Assembly (NCBI GenBank): GCA_934692665.1 | Contig: CAKUUG010000001.1 | Coordinates: 80,215-144,214 of the forward strand | Direction of reading: 5' to 3' | From: an uncultured Candidatus Melainabacteria bacterium | GTDB taxonomy: Bacteria > Cyanobacteriota > Vampirovibrionia > Gastranaerophilales > Gastranaerophilaceae | Length of the DNA: 64,000 nt | Shown: positions 50,589-59,718 of the stretch, one piece after another | Layout of the letters: the number at the start of each line of letters is the position of its first letter | Numbering within the stretch: position 1 is the stretch's first letter | The notes under the pieces: generated by a model | What the model saw: only the letters and a program-made list of their open reading frames with translations | What the model was told of the DNA's origin: nothing | Database searches by the model: none | Program-made: the position numbers and the translations under genes

Positions 50589-51148
50589 AGTATTTCTCCT
50601 TTTATTCCATTAATCAAAAATTCTTCGTAATCTTTTTTAAAATTGTCTAAAAATTTGTTTAAAAATTCATTTTTATCAACTTGTTTTTTGGTTTCTCTAA
50701 AAATAGAAGTTGCGGGAATGTTTATGTTTTCAAGTTCTTCTTTTTCCAGATTTAAATTAATTCCACAACCAACGACAACACCTTTTAAATTATGTCCTAA
50801 AAATTCGCTCTCTGCCAAAAAACCGGCAATTTTTTTTCCATCAATCAAAATATCGTTAGGATACTTAAAAGTCGGTTTTAGCCCGTATTCTTTTAATGTC
50901 TCTGCACCAATGAGTGCAACGTATCTGGTTAATTCATTTAAATGAGAAATATTTTGAGGTTTTAAAATAATAGAAATATAAATATTGCCACCGTTTTTTG
51001 ATGATGAATACCATTTTCTATCAAATTGTCCATGACCTAAAGTCTGCAAATCTGCTGACACAACATCAAAATTATTCAACTCCATCAAATGTTGATGTGA
51101 ATAGACACTTGTTGAATTTAACTCCTCAAAATGTATAACGTTATGCAT
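50582..51148 (-). CDS. birA: Biotin-protein ligase
   Basis: The 188-aa protein is a ligase without the N-terminal DNA-binding domain, so it cannot act as a biotin repressor. It attaches biotin via biotinyl-AMP to the alpha subunit encoded two genes downstream. Motifs: HFEELNSTSVYS, KYPNDILIDGKKIAGFLAE and GVVVGCGINLN. The usual GRGRxGRxW biotin-binding loop is altered to GHGQFDRKW, retaining the final R and W. At 188 aa it is near minimal and may lack the small C-terminal domain. It is the first gene of the decarboxylase operon. Confidence 0.88.
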   Translation of the reverse strand: MHNVIHFEELNSTSVYSHQHLMELNNFDVVSADLQTLGHGQFDRKWYSSSKNGGNIYISIILKPQNISHLNELTRYVALIGAETLKEYGLKPTFKYPNDILIDGKKIAGFLAESEFLGHNLKGVVVGCGINLNLEKEELENINIPATSIFRETKKQVDKNEFLNKFLDNFKKDYEEFLINGIKGEILC

Positions 51149-51187
51149 AAAAAAATCATAACAAAAACAAATTTTTTTTGCACTAAA

Positions 51188-51214
51188 AAGACAGAAGTTT
51201 TTATCTTCTGTCTT
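51188..51214 (-). terminator. Rho-independent terminator
   Basis: A perfect 10-bp stem (51188-51197 with 51205-51214), 7-nt loop, with a run of U residues on the minus strand, lies between the EF-hand gene and birA. Confidence 0.8.
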
Positions 51215-51232
51215 AAAAGTTTATATTTCTAT

Positions 51233-52120
51233 TTATGCCAAAACTAATTCACAGCCTTTTGGGAAATTATCTTCATCAATTCCTGGGTTTAATTCTTTTA
51301 TTTTATTCCAGATTTCTTTGCCTTCTTCTGACCAATATGAAACGCCGTAAATATTTTTTATTAGTCTTGATGGACAATCGATATTATTTTTTTCATCACC
51401 TTCAAATGAATCAATTACGATTGTTGGGGTTTCTGCTGTATAATTATCATCTATTGATTCTGTCGTAAGGTCATCAAAACTATTGCCTATTGTTAATTTT
51501 TTGTCGGTAACTAAGTCTTCGTTGTCTGTTTTATCAATTGCTTGATAATAATTTGCCATTTCGTTATAGCTAATGTATTTTCCTTCTGAGTCATTGTCTG
51601 TTTCAACATCATTGTTATAGCTTGCTATACTGTCGAATGCAATTTTCAATTCTGTTTGCAATTCTTCATCAAAATCTGTATCCGGATTTTCTTTCATTTC
51701 TGCTTCTAAAAATTCTTCAAAAGACAATTGACCATCACTATCTAAATCTTTTGAAAATACTTCTCCAATACCTAGCATAAAGTATTCGTAATTTTCGCTT
51801 TCTTTAAGTCCATCGAAAATTTCTTGTTTAGCTTCTGCATCCAATTCATCAGCATATTCGGTAAGAGTTTCTGTTAAATCGAAATAACTGCCAAGTTCTT
51901 CTTCCATTTTTCTCATTTGAAGATCTTGTTTTAATTTTTCATTTCTTTCTAACTTTTCTTTGCTAGATAGTTTGTCAGATTTACAAGTATTATCATAAAT
52001 TGTACTATTGTTTGTTCCAAAATAGTTGTCTGCTATATATTCTACTACTTGGGTTTTTTTGCTTGTCCATTCAGAGAAGATATTATAAAAACCTTTTGCT
52101 GCTTCTATGTTAACGCTCAT
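51233..52120 (-). CDS. EF-hand protein with C-terminal LysM-like segment, unknown function
   Basis: The ATG at 52120 (AAGGA 8 nt before) gives 295 aa; the frame is open upstream but lacks a better start. A canonical EF-hand, DLDSDGQLSFEE, with Asp at 1, 3, 5, Gly 6 and Glu 12, lies in the middle, near residues 125-140. A second, weaker one may be at DNDSEGKYISYNE. The C-terminus (SRLIKNIYGVSYWSEEGKEI, WNKIKELNPGI, KGCELVLA) resembles a LysM-like or tail-protein-X-like fold that binds glycan or protein. The protein is very acidic and lacks a signal peptide. It lies downstream of the FtsH-like gene across a palindromic spacer. Confidence 0.65.
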   Translation of the reverse strand: MSVNIEAAKGFYNIFSEWTSKKTQVVEYIADNYFGTNNSTIYDNTCKSDKLSSKEKLERNEKLKQDLQMRKMEEELGSYFDLTETLTEYADELDAEAKQEIFDGLKESENYEYFMLGIGEVFSKDLDSDGQLSFEEFLEAEMKENPDTDFDEELQTELKIAFDSIASYNNDVETDNDSEGKYISYNEMANYYQAIDKTDNEDLVTDKKLTIGNSFDDLTTESIDDNYTAETPTIVIDSFEGDEKNNIDCPSRLIKNIYGVSYWSEEGKEIWNKIKELNPGIDEDNFPKGCELVLA

Positions 52121-52165
52121 AATTTTATCCTTTTTAACGTCACTAATGCACTTGTATATAATTAA

Positions 52166-52191
52166 ACGCAATTTGTATATACAAATTGCGT
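52166..52191. promoter_or_regulatory. Perfect 26-bp palindrome between the FtsH-like and EF-hand genes
   Basis: The sequence ACGCAATTTGTAT (52166-52178) is followed immediately by its exact reverse complement (52179-52191), with no spacer. On the minus strand a -35-like TTGTAT inside it (complement of 52171-52176 region) is followed by TATATA about 18 bp later, so it may cover a promoter of the EF-hand gene and act as operator. Alternatively it forms a terminator stem after the FtsH-like gene. A second TTGTATATA copy lies at 52152 (plus strand). Confidence 0.55.
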
Positions 52192-52226
52192 AAAAAGTAT
52201 ATATATTTACATTTCTTAATAATGTA

Positions 52227-55200
52227 TTATATTTCTATATTTTCCCCATGTTTTAGCTTTTCTACACAAGTTGCAATTTTTTCATCAAGGAATGCTAACT
52301 CGTTTTGTTTTTCTTTGGATTGTCTGTTTTTCCAATTATCCAACTCACGGGTGAATTCTTCTGAAGTGATTATGCAATCGCCACTACCTACTTTTTGATA
52401 GTATTTTTCAGTCAATTCTTCGATAAAGCCTTTGTATTCAGATACGATTTTGTCAGAAATTTTTTCTGCCCCTGACAACAACAATTCTTCATCGTCTTCT
52501 ATTATTTCTTTTCGTCTTTCTGAAATATCCAATTTTCCAATCATATCTCTGTTTATATGGCGAACGCCTGTTTTTGCTCCCATTCCCATATCAACAACAG
52601 CAGACTCTGCCCAGTTTCTTGCCATTTCCATATCGGCTGTAATTCCCCAAGAACCGGTGTAGTCATATAGTGTTTTTTCTGCAGAGTGTCCGCCGTAATC
52701 ACAAATTATGTCTGATATGATTTTTTCAAAACTATATTCGTCATTGCCGCTATCTGTAGGATACATTGCACCACCATAATATCCTCTTGCATCAAGCGTT
52801 ATGAAATTTACTTTGTCAGGCAGACACCAAGGACTTTGTTTTTTCGCTATATTATACATAGTTTGCAAAGTAAGAGCATGTCCGATTTCGTGTGATGTGA
52901 CTATTTTCTTTCTATGTTCTGAAACAAAAGACTTGTTTGGTCTTCCGAATTGTATTCTTAGGTATGCTTCTGTAAAATCGGATTTATCTATTGAGCTTTT
53001 GCCTCTTTCTTTTGCTATATTGTTTGCACTTTCTAACATATACATAATATCTGTAACTCTAAAACCGGAAGCCATAGTTGCTGCATGGTTTATTGTATCC
53101 AGTTGTTCTTGTTTGTTGCCATTTATGTTTACGTTGTCTTTTTTGATGTAATAATTGAAAACTTCTTTTCTTTCTTCATTGTCTTGTGGCGGATAAATTA
53201 CAATTTCATCTATGAATTTTCCGGGTTTTAAAATATTGTTGTCTATTACTTCTCTATTGTTTATAGAACCCATAACAACAAGATTTACATTGTTTTCTTT
53301 TTTTGTTTTTTCCATTTCTGCAAGCAATTGAGAGAATGCTTTTTGCTCGTAATTTGAAGGATAAAAACCTTTGTATGGATCTGTTGCAAAATTGTCAAAA
53401 TTTTCAATAAATACCATAGCGGTTTTGTTTGGGTTGGTTTTTGCTTGGGCTTTTATTTTGCTTATCAATGTTTTTATTTTTAACTCAGCCAAATTCGGGT
53501 CTTGGTACAAAGATGACAAATCTTTTATCAAGAATTCTTTTGCGTTTATTGTAATCATAGGAATTTTCGTTTCGCCTGCTATTGCTTCTGCTGTATTCCT
53601 TCTGCCGCCGCCATCTTTTGCACCGTATGCTTGATAAATCAAATACCCCTTTGTTTTTGGATTGTATTTTATTTCATCAGCGATAGCTTGAGCGGTTTCT
53701 TTTGTCATTTGTGAACCAACTATATCATCAAGCGTTTTTCCTGTTTCATACACTACATCAATATTTTCTTCATTGTTTGATGTTTCTGTAAGTTTTTGCA
53801 TTTCAAGAATAAATGAAAGCACTTGTTCTTCTGTAATTTTGTCTTCTTTTACAAAATATTTTGAAACTTTACTTAACAAATTCAAGACTTTATCGGGATA
53901 TTCGCCTTTTTCATCGCTTGTAAGTTCAACTGCTTTCGAAACTGCGTTTTTGTCTATTTTTTTATTGAATTTTTTTTCTAATAAACCAACACCTTCATCA
54001 CTCGTTAGATGTTCTTTTGTATCATTAGATGTAATAGAGTGAAGTGTTTGAGTAGCATATCCGTTTAAAACGCTTGAAAGTGGGTATTCGGGTTTTGAAT
54101 TTACATAATACATGTTAGAATCCATTGTGAAAACATATCTTACATAAGGATTTTTTTCACCTTTGGAATTTAAATTGTGGAGCATGTTTATTTCTTGCAT
54201 AGAAATTGTTGCTCCATTTCCTGCTACCGTCATGCTGTTTCCTATTATGTTGCTCAAGTCACCGGTGACTATTGTTACTTTTCCTGTTTTTTCATTTTCT
54301 TTAGTTTCTTCTTGCGTGATTTTGAATAAAACATTAAAATCTGCAATATTATTCAAATTTACTATTTTGACATTTTCAGGATTTAGTTTCTTGTATTTGT
54401 TTTTTGGGTTTTCTATTGTGTTAGAAAAAGTACTCATCAAGTGTTTTACTGATTGTTTTGTTTTGTCGTCATACAATATAACGGTATCGTTACCGATATC
54501 TGCAGATTTCCAGATAGTGTCCGCTTTATCAGAGTAAAAACCGAGAGAATTTTCTTTTTCTGTTTTATCGTTATCTACCATTATAGCTTTTTTAATGTCG
54601 AAAACGAATTCATAAGCAGCCTTGTCCAGCTTTTTGTCCGTAGAACTTGCTGCCATATAGTAAAAATAGCTATCATAAAACATGTCGCTACGAGTATCTG
54701 CTTTTGCAATGGCCATATTTTCTTCTAATTCTTTAAGAAGATTTTTAGAAGGAGTTGGATTTATACGCAATTTTGGTCTTGTTATTGCTTCTTGTTTAAA
54801 GTCTTCTTTTAAAAGCTTTATGTGTTTTTTGAGTACTTCTTGTACTTTTTTTCTGTTTTCAAGATTGTTTAATCCTATGTCTGAATTAATTGCGGATGCT
54901 TCCATTATACTTCGTGGAAACAATACTCTGCCTTCAGCGTTGTAGGCAGTGTTGTTTTCATTGAGTTCTTTCAATAGGTTGTTAAACGTCATTAAACCGG
55001 CAAGCCAAATATGTTTTGATTCTACAGTTGGAGATTGACAGTGTTTTGCAATATCGACTGCCTTATCGTATATATCACATGCTTCGGGAGTGAAATTTTT
55101 CTTGTATTTAGCAATTGTGCGATTCAAAGCGATATTTGACGGGATATCAAAAACCCCCGGTCTTTTGACGGGTTGAGTTTTGTTTTCTTTTGAAGCCGAT

Positions 55201-55268
55201 TGTTGTTGGTTTTTCCTTTTTGTTCCTGCTCTAAAACTGGTTGTGCAATTAAGTGGGGAAATTTTCAT
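52227..55268 (-). CDS. Large FtsH-like zinc metalloprotease with a degenerate AAA+ domain
   Basis: Start ATG 55268 (1013 aa; GGA at 9 nt) is preferred to the TTG at 55301. The N-terminus (MKISPLNCTTSFRAG) shares a pattern with two other proteins here. About residues 535-760 resemble an FtsH AAA+ module, but Walker A reads GAKDGGGRRN (the lysine is lost) and Walker B FIENFDNF (Asp replaced), so ATP use is unlikely. The M41 protease domain follows with an intact HEIGH motif at residues 793-797 and, about 70 residues later, YGGHSAEKTLYD and GITADMEMARNWAESAVVDMGMG, matching the FtsH third-ligand and GMS regions. Residues 1-530 are unrecognised. No membrane segments, unlike true FtsH. Likely a soluble, ATP-independent zinc peptidase or a scaffold. 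Confidence 0.8.
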   Translation of the reverse strand: MKISPLNCTTSFRAGTKRKNQQQSASKENKTQPVKRPGVFDIPSNIALNRTIAKYKKNFTPEACDIYDKAVDIAKHCQSPTVESKHIWLAGLMTFNNLLKELNENNTAYNAEGRVLFPRSIMEASAINSDIGLNNLENRKKVQEVLKKHIKLLKEDFKQEAITRPKLRINPTPSKNLLKELEENMAIAKADTRSDMFYDSYFYYMAASSTDKKLDKAAYEFVFDIKKAIMVDNDKTEKENSLGFYSDKADTIWKSADIGNDTVILYDDKTKQSVKHLMSTFSNTIENPKNKYKKLNPENVKIVNLNNIADFNVLFKITQEETKENEKTGKVTIVTGDLSNIIGNSMTVAGNGATISMQEINMLHNLNSKGEKNPYVRYVFTMDSNMYYVNSKPEYPLSSVLNGYATQTLHSITSNDTKEHLTSDEGVGLLEKKFNKKIDKNAVSKAVELTSDEKGEYPDKVLNLLSKVSKYFVKEDKITEEQVLSFILEMQKLTETSNNEENIDVVYETGKTLDDIVGSQMTKETAQAIADEIKYNPKTKGYLIYQAYGAKDGGGRRNTAEAIAGETKIPMITINAKEFLIKDLSSLYQDPNLAELKIKTLISKIKAQAKTNPNKTAMVFIENFDNFATDPYKGFYPSNYEQKAFSQLLAEMEKTKKENNVNLVVMGSINNREVIDNNILKPGKFIDEIVIYPPQDNEERKEVFNYYIKKDNVNINGNKQEQLDTINHAATMASGFRVTDIMYMLESANNIAKERGKSSIDKSDFTEAYLRIQFGRPNKSFVSEHRKKIVTSHEIGHALTLQTMYNIAKKQSPWCLPDKVNFITLDARGYYGGAMYPTDSGNDEYSFEKIISDIICDYGGHSAEKTLYDYTGSWGITADMEMARNWAESAVVDMGMGAKTGVRHINRDMIGKLDISERRKEIIEDDEELLLSGAEKISDKIVSEYKGFIEELTEKYYQKVGSGDCIITSEEFTRELDNWKNRQSKEKQNELAFLDEKIATCVEKLKHGENIEI

Positions 55269-55376
55269 ACTCTCTAATCCTTCTAAAACTTTTTCATACA
55301 AAAATCCTAAACAAAAAATTTTTCGCTTTTAGAGAAATTTTGTTACAAAATTTAAAACTATGATAAAATAATCATT

Positions 55377-56774
55377 ATGGCTAAAGTAAAATCAAAATGG
55401 GTTTGTCAAAATTGTGGCTACGAAACAGTTTCGTATTTGGGAAAATGTCCTGAATGTGGACAATTTGGTACTTTTATTGAAGAAGTTACATCTGTAATTA
55501 AAAAATCGGAATCTTCAAAACCATCTATTTTAATTTCGGAAGGTACACATATTTCAAAAATAAAAGAAATAGAATTAGATGAAAAAACCAGATTTAAAAC
55601 AAAAATCGAAGAACTAGACAGAGTCTTGGGTGGCGGTTTTGTGGAAGGTTCTTTGACTTTGCTTGCAGGAGATCCGGGAATCGGAAAATCTACATTAGTT
55701 TTGCAAACTACAAAAAATATCTGTGAAATTAGTTTTAACAACCAAAAATTAAAAGTTCTTTACGTTTGTGCAGAAGAATCGCCAACGCAAGTAAAATTGA
55801 GAGCAAAAAGATTGGATGTTGAACCTGAGACGCTTTATTTGACCAATCAAACCTGTGTTGATGAAATAATTAATCAAATAAACGACATCAAACCGGATTT
55901 TTTGATTGTTGATAGTATACAAAGTGTATATTGTGCAAATATAGCTTCGTCAGCAGGTTCTGTATCTCAGATTAGAGAATGTACAAATGTTCTTATGCGT
56001 ATTGCAAAACAAAAAAACATAACAACAATAGTAATCGGGCATGTTACAAAAGAAGGCAATATTGCAGGGCCAAAAGTCCTTGAGCACATGGTTGATTGTG
56101 TGATTAATTTTGAAGGCGACAAGTACAAGCAATTCAGAATACTAAGATGTATAAAAAACCGTTTCGGGGCAATATCCGAAGTCGGGGTTTTTAAAATGGA
56201 AGATGACGGCTTGATTGAAGTGACTTCTCCATCTCAAATGCTTTTAGAACAAAATATGGAAGCCTCAGGTTCAGCAATTGTTGCGACTTTGGAAGGAAGT
56301 AGGATATTTTTGCACGAAATACAAGCTTTAGTCGGTTCTACAAATTATACAAATCCAAGACGTGTCGCAGTTGGTTTGGATTACAACAGGCTTTTACAGG
56401 TTTTGGCGGTTTTAGAGAAAAAAGTCGGTTTAAATCTTTCAAAACAGGATGTCTATGTAAATGTTGTAGGTGGAATTGATATAATAGAACCCAGTTACGA
56501 TTTGGCTTTGGCGTTAGCAATTATTAGTTCAATCAGAGATATTCCAATAAAAAACACAACAATTGTAATAGGCGAAGTTGGTTTATTGGGTGAAATCAGA
56601 TATGTAGATAATATTGAACGACGCTTAAAAGAAGCATGGAAATTAGGTTTTAAAAAAGCAATCATTCCAAAAGTGTCTGACAAAGTTTATTCAAAAATTT
56701 CAAAAATAGGGCTTGAGATAAAACAAGTATCAAAAATAACAGAAGCGATAATACAAGGACTAAAACAAGATTAG
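55377..56774 (+). CDS. radA: DNA repair protein RadA
   Basis: RadA is a hexameric helicase that extends recombination branches. The 465-aa protein has an N-terminal zinc finger (C10, C13, C24, C27: CQNCGYETVSYLGKCPEC), Walker A GDPGIGKSTLVL, the KNRFG motif (KNRFGAISEVGVF), and a C-terminal Lon-like domain (from about residue 280; VNVVGGIDIIEPSYDLALAL). All key residues are present. It is divergent from the FtsH-like gene and overlaps the end of recG by 4 bp. Confidence 0.97.
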   Translation: MAKVKSKWVCQNCGYETVSYLGKCPECGQFGTFIEEVTSVIKKSESSKPSILISEGTHISKIKEIELDEKTRFKTKIEELDRVLGGGFVEGSLTLLAGDPGIGKSTLVLQTTKNICEISFNNQKLKVLYVCAEESPTQVKLRAKRLDVEPETLYLTNQTCVDEIINQINDIKPDFLIVDSIQSVYCANIASSAGSVSQIRECTNVLMRIAKQKNITTIVIGHVTKEGNIAGPKVLEHMVDCVINFEGDKYKQFRILRCIKNRFGAISEVGVFKMEDDGLIEVTSPSQMLLEQNMEASGSAIVATLEGSRIFLHEIQALVGSTNYTNPRRVAVGLDYNRLLQVLAVLEKKVGLNLSKQDVYVNVVGGIDIIEPSYDLALALAIISSIRDIPIKNTTIVIGEVGLLGEIRYVDNIERRLKEAWKLGFKKAIIPKVSDKVYSKISKIGLEIKQVSKITEAIIQGLKQD

Positions 56775-59161
56775 CCCCTAAACAAATTGTAACTTTGGGC
56801 AGCATTTTTTAATAAAGGATAATCGTCTATATTTTTTTCTTCGATAAACTTCAATGCTTCATTTCTTGCTAATTCTAAAATCTCTGAATCTTCAACAATA
56901 TCGCCTATTTTGAAATCAGGCAGCCCTGATTGTCTTGTGCCTAGAAATTCTCCCGGTCCTCTTAATTCAAGGTCTTTTTGAGAAATAATAAAACCATTGT
57001 TTGTTTTTGTCATTATATTCAGTCTGTTTTTGATGTCTTGATTGCTGTTTTGCGTAATTAAAAAACAATGCGATTGAAGTTCCGACCTTCCGACTCTGCC
57101 TCTCAATTGGTGCAATTGTGACAAACCGAATCTTTCTGCATTTTCTATTATTATGACTGTAGCATTAGGGTTGTCTACGCCTACTTCAACAACTGTTGTC
57201 GCAACCAAAATATCGAATTTTTGGTTTTTAAAATCTTCCATGATTTTGTCTTTTTCTTCAGAAGTCATTTTTCCATGGAGAAGTCCTATTTTGTATTGCG
57301 AAAATTCACCTTCTTGCAGTTTTTGGGCTTCTATTGTGGCAGCTTTTGCAGACAATGTTTCTGATTCTTCTATCAAAGGATAAACAATGTAGGCTTGGTG
57401 TTTGAAGAACAATTCTTGTTTTATTAAATCATAAGCTTTTTTTCTTTCTAAATTTGAACCCAGCGTTGTGATTATCGGTTTTCTGTTTTTTGGAAGTTCA
57501 TCTATATTTGAAACATCTAAATCCCCATGGAGCGTAAGAGCAAGGGTTCTTGGAATTGGTGTTGCTGTCATATTTAACATCTGCGGCATTTTGCCTTTAT
57601 TTAATAGAGCATTTCTTTGTTTTACGCCAAATCTATGCTGTTCATCGATTACAATTGCTCCTAAATTATTAAACTCAACGCCATCTTGTATTAGAGCGTG
57701 AGTTCCGACTGCAATGTGAATTTGCCCGTTTTTTAGATTTTGTAATAGCTCTCTTCTTAATTTTGTTCCATTTTTTCCTGTGAACAATCCAACGCTAATC
57801 CCCAAAGGCACAAGCCAAGAAGAAAAGTTTTTAAAATGCTGAGATGCAAGAATTTCAGTCGGTGCCATAATTGCACCTTGGTAACCGTTTTCTATCGCAC
57901 AAAGCAGCATAATTGCCGCAACTACTGTTTTTCCTGAGCCAACATCACCTTGTAAGAGTCTTTGCATAGGTGTATTAGAATTTAAATCACGAAAAATCTC
58001 TCCCAAGACTTTGTTTTGTCCATTAGTCAATTCAAAAGGCAAATTTTTGATAAATTTGTCTACGAGTCCGTCTTTTTTGATTTCCAGTTTTATAGAATCA
58101 TTTTTTGAAATTTCATTTCTCAGTAAAGCCAAATTCAACTGCATTGAAAAAAATTCTTCAAAAACAAGTCTGTTTCTGGCACTGTCGATTTCTGCTTGCG
58201 TTTTTGGATTGTGAATATCAAATATTGCAGTTTTTTTGTCTATATAATTTAGCCTATCTAAAATATCTTTTGGAATTGGGTCAAAAATCTTGTCTTTAAA
58301 TTTTAAAAGTGCATTGTTTATTGCATTTGTAAGGGTTTTTGGATTTAAGCCTTCACATAGAGAATATATTGGAACAATCGTATTTTTGTTTATCTCGATT
58401 TCACCATTTGTGCCGATTATTTGGATTTGTGCTTTGTCTAGAGTGGTTCTTGAGTTGTAATCATCGAATTTTACTTTGCCCATTGCCATTACATAAGAAT
58501 TTATAGGATATTCTTTTTTGTAGTGTTCTATAAGTTTTCGGTTTTGTGTTTTTAAAAAGTAATTTATGGGCAAAATTCCTGTTGAATCTTTAATCAAGAC
58601 AGTCAAAATTGTGAGTTTGTTTTTTGTTGTGTAATGTGAAACTTTTACAATGTTGCCAAAAATAGTCACAGTTTCACCCAGTTTTAAATCTTTTATTTTG
58701 TTTTGGTGATTATATTGAATGTATTTTTTCGGATAATATTCTATTAAATCTTTTACTTTATAAACATTGATTTTGTTCAATAATTTTGCAACAACAGGGC
58801 CTACACCTTTAACAAAACTGACATCGATTTCTTCTATTTCTTCTTTAAAATCTTTTTTTTCTTTTTCGGTTTTTTCTTTTTTTGGTTTTATTAATTGTCT
58901 TAGCCGATAAAATGTTTCCAGAGTTTTGTCGATTGTGTATTTTCTGCTTCCAACGGAATCAATATGATAACTCTCAAAAAGAACTATTAATTTGTTTATT
59001 TCAGGTTTTTCGATTTTGTTTATGTTCTTTAAAACATCATTCAATATACCGAGCATAAATTTAGAAAAATTCATTTTTCTTCCGTCAAAATTTATGTATT
59101 GGTATTTTATTTCTAGTGTGACTGCTGTTTTTATTTTTTCGTATATTTCATCAAAATTCAA
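56771..59161 (-). CDS. recG: ATP-dependent DNA helicase RecG
   Basis: RecG remodels stalled replication forks and Holliday junctions. The 796-aa protein has an N-terminal extension of about 110 residues, typical of the long cyanobacterial and Firmicute forms, then a wedge/OB domain (GETVTIFGNIVKVSHY), and SF2 motifs: Walker A QGDVGSGKTVVAAIMLL, Walker B IVIDEQHRFGVKQR, MTATPIPRTLALTLHGD, and VVEVGVDNPNATVIIIE. The start is TTG (complement of 59159-59161). Convergent with radA. Confidence 0.96.
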   Translation of the reverse strand: MNFDEIYEKIKTAVTLEIKYQYINFDGRKMNFSKFMLGILNDVLKNINKIEKPEINKLIVLFESYHIDSVGSRKYTIDKTLETFYRLRQLIKPKKEKTEKEKKDFKEEIEEIDVSFVKGVGPVVAKLLNKINVYKVKDLIEYYPKKYIQYNHQNKIKDLKLGETVTIFGNIVKVSHYTTKNKLTILTVLIKDSTGILPINYFLKTQNRKLIEHYKKEYPINSYVMAMGKVKFDDYNSRTTLDKAQIQIIGTNGEIEINKNTIVPIYSLCEGLNPKTLTNAINNALLKFKDKIFDPIPKDILDRLNYIDKKTAIFDIHNPKTQAEIDSARNRLVFEEFFSMQLNLALLRNEISKNDSIKLEIKKDGLVDKFIKNLPFELTNGQNKVLGEIFRDLNSNTPMQRLLQGDVGSGKTVVAAIMLLCAIENGYQGAIMAPTEILASQHFKNFSSWLVPLGISVGLFTGKNGTKLRRELLQNLKNGQIHIAVGTHALIQDGVEFNNLGAIVIDEQHRFGVKQRNALLNKGKMPQMLNMTATPIPRTLALTLHGDLDVSNIDELPKNRKPIITTLGSNLERKKAYDLIKQELFFKHQAYIVYPLIEESETLSAKAATIEAQKLQEGEFSQYKIGLLHGKMTSEEKDKIMEDFKNQKFDILVATTVVEVGVDNPNATVIIIENAERFGLSQLHQLRGRVGRSELQSHCFLITQNSNQDIKNRLNIMTKTNNGFIISQKDLELRGPGEFLGTRQSGLPDFKIGDIVEDSEILELARNEALKFIEEKNIDDYPLLKNAAQSYNLFRG

Positions 59162-59211
59162 AACTTAAAACCATACAAACTTCTGTTGAATAAATTATAT
59201 AAAAAAAACAT

Positions 59212-59568
59212 TCAACTATAAATATTTTTGAGTTTTTTGTAGTTTGGATTTTTTCGCATATTTAAAACTGTCTTCCAGATAGAGTTTTTTGGTTGTTTTT
59301 GAACGAAATTTTCAAAATCTTCGTCTGACAAAAAATAAGTTATTCTGAGAATTTCTTTAAAACCTGAAACAGAAAGCGAGTTTTTGGCGATTAATTTTCT
59401 CAAATCCAAAAGCCATTCAACATCATTGTAGCTATATAAACGCACTTTGTTTTTTCTGGTTGGTATGATTAAATTTTCTTCATCATAAGTTCTCAACCTG
59501 TCGCAAGAAACATTTATTTCTTTTGCAACCTGACTCACTTTTAATATCGGTTTATCTAAATCTAACAT
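59212..59568 (-). CDS. MerR-type helix-turn-helix regulator of prepilin cassette 3
   Basis: The HTH and wing of a MerR-like domain are clear: LKVSQVAKEINVSCDRLRTYDEENL, IPTRKNKVRLYSYNDVEWLLDLRKL, at residues about 7-60. The C-terminal 50 residues are short and lack a coiled-coil dimerisation helix or sensor cysteines. ATG 59568 is the start because AAGGAG precedes it (118 aa). It is transcribed away from the prepilin at 59719, exactly as the XRE regulators of the other two cassettes are, though from a different HTH family. It probably controls that prepilin. Confidence 0.85.
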   Translation of the reverse strand: MLDLDKPILKVSQVAKEINVSCDRLRTYDEENLIIPTRKNKVRLYSYNDVEWLLDLRKLIAKNSLSVSGFKEILRITYFLSDEDFENFVQKQPKNSIWKTVLNMRKNPNYKKLKNIYS

Positions 59569-59632
59569 TGAACTCCTTTTGAACAATATTAAACTATTAT
59601 TATTTTTCGTTCAATTTGGGTATGTATAAATT

Positions 59633-59703
59633 CTAATTCATTAATTGTATTTTATATTTTATTAGGTATGAAAAAATTAGAATATGTGCTATTCATGAAT
59701 TAG
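59633..59703. promoter_or_regulatory. Candidate operator region of prepilin cassette 3
   Basis: CTAATTCA (59633-59640) and its complement TGAATTAG (59696-59703) flank the region just before the prepilin ATG. Between them a further TTAGAATA-type element occurs. The region also holds TATA-like hexamers but no clear -35/-10 pair. Confidence 0.35.
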
Positions 59704-59718
59704 TATTATGGAGAAAAT

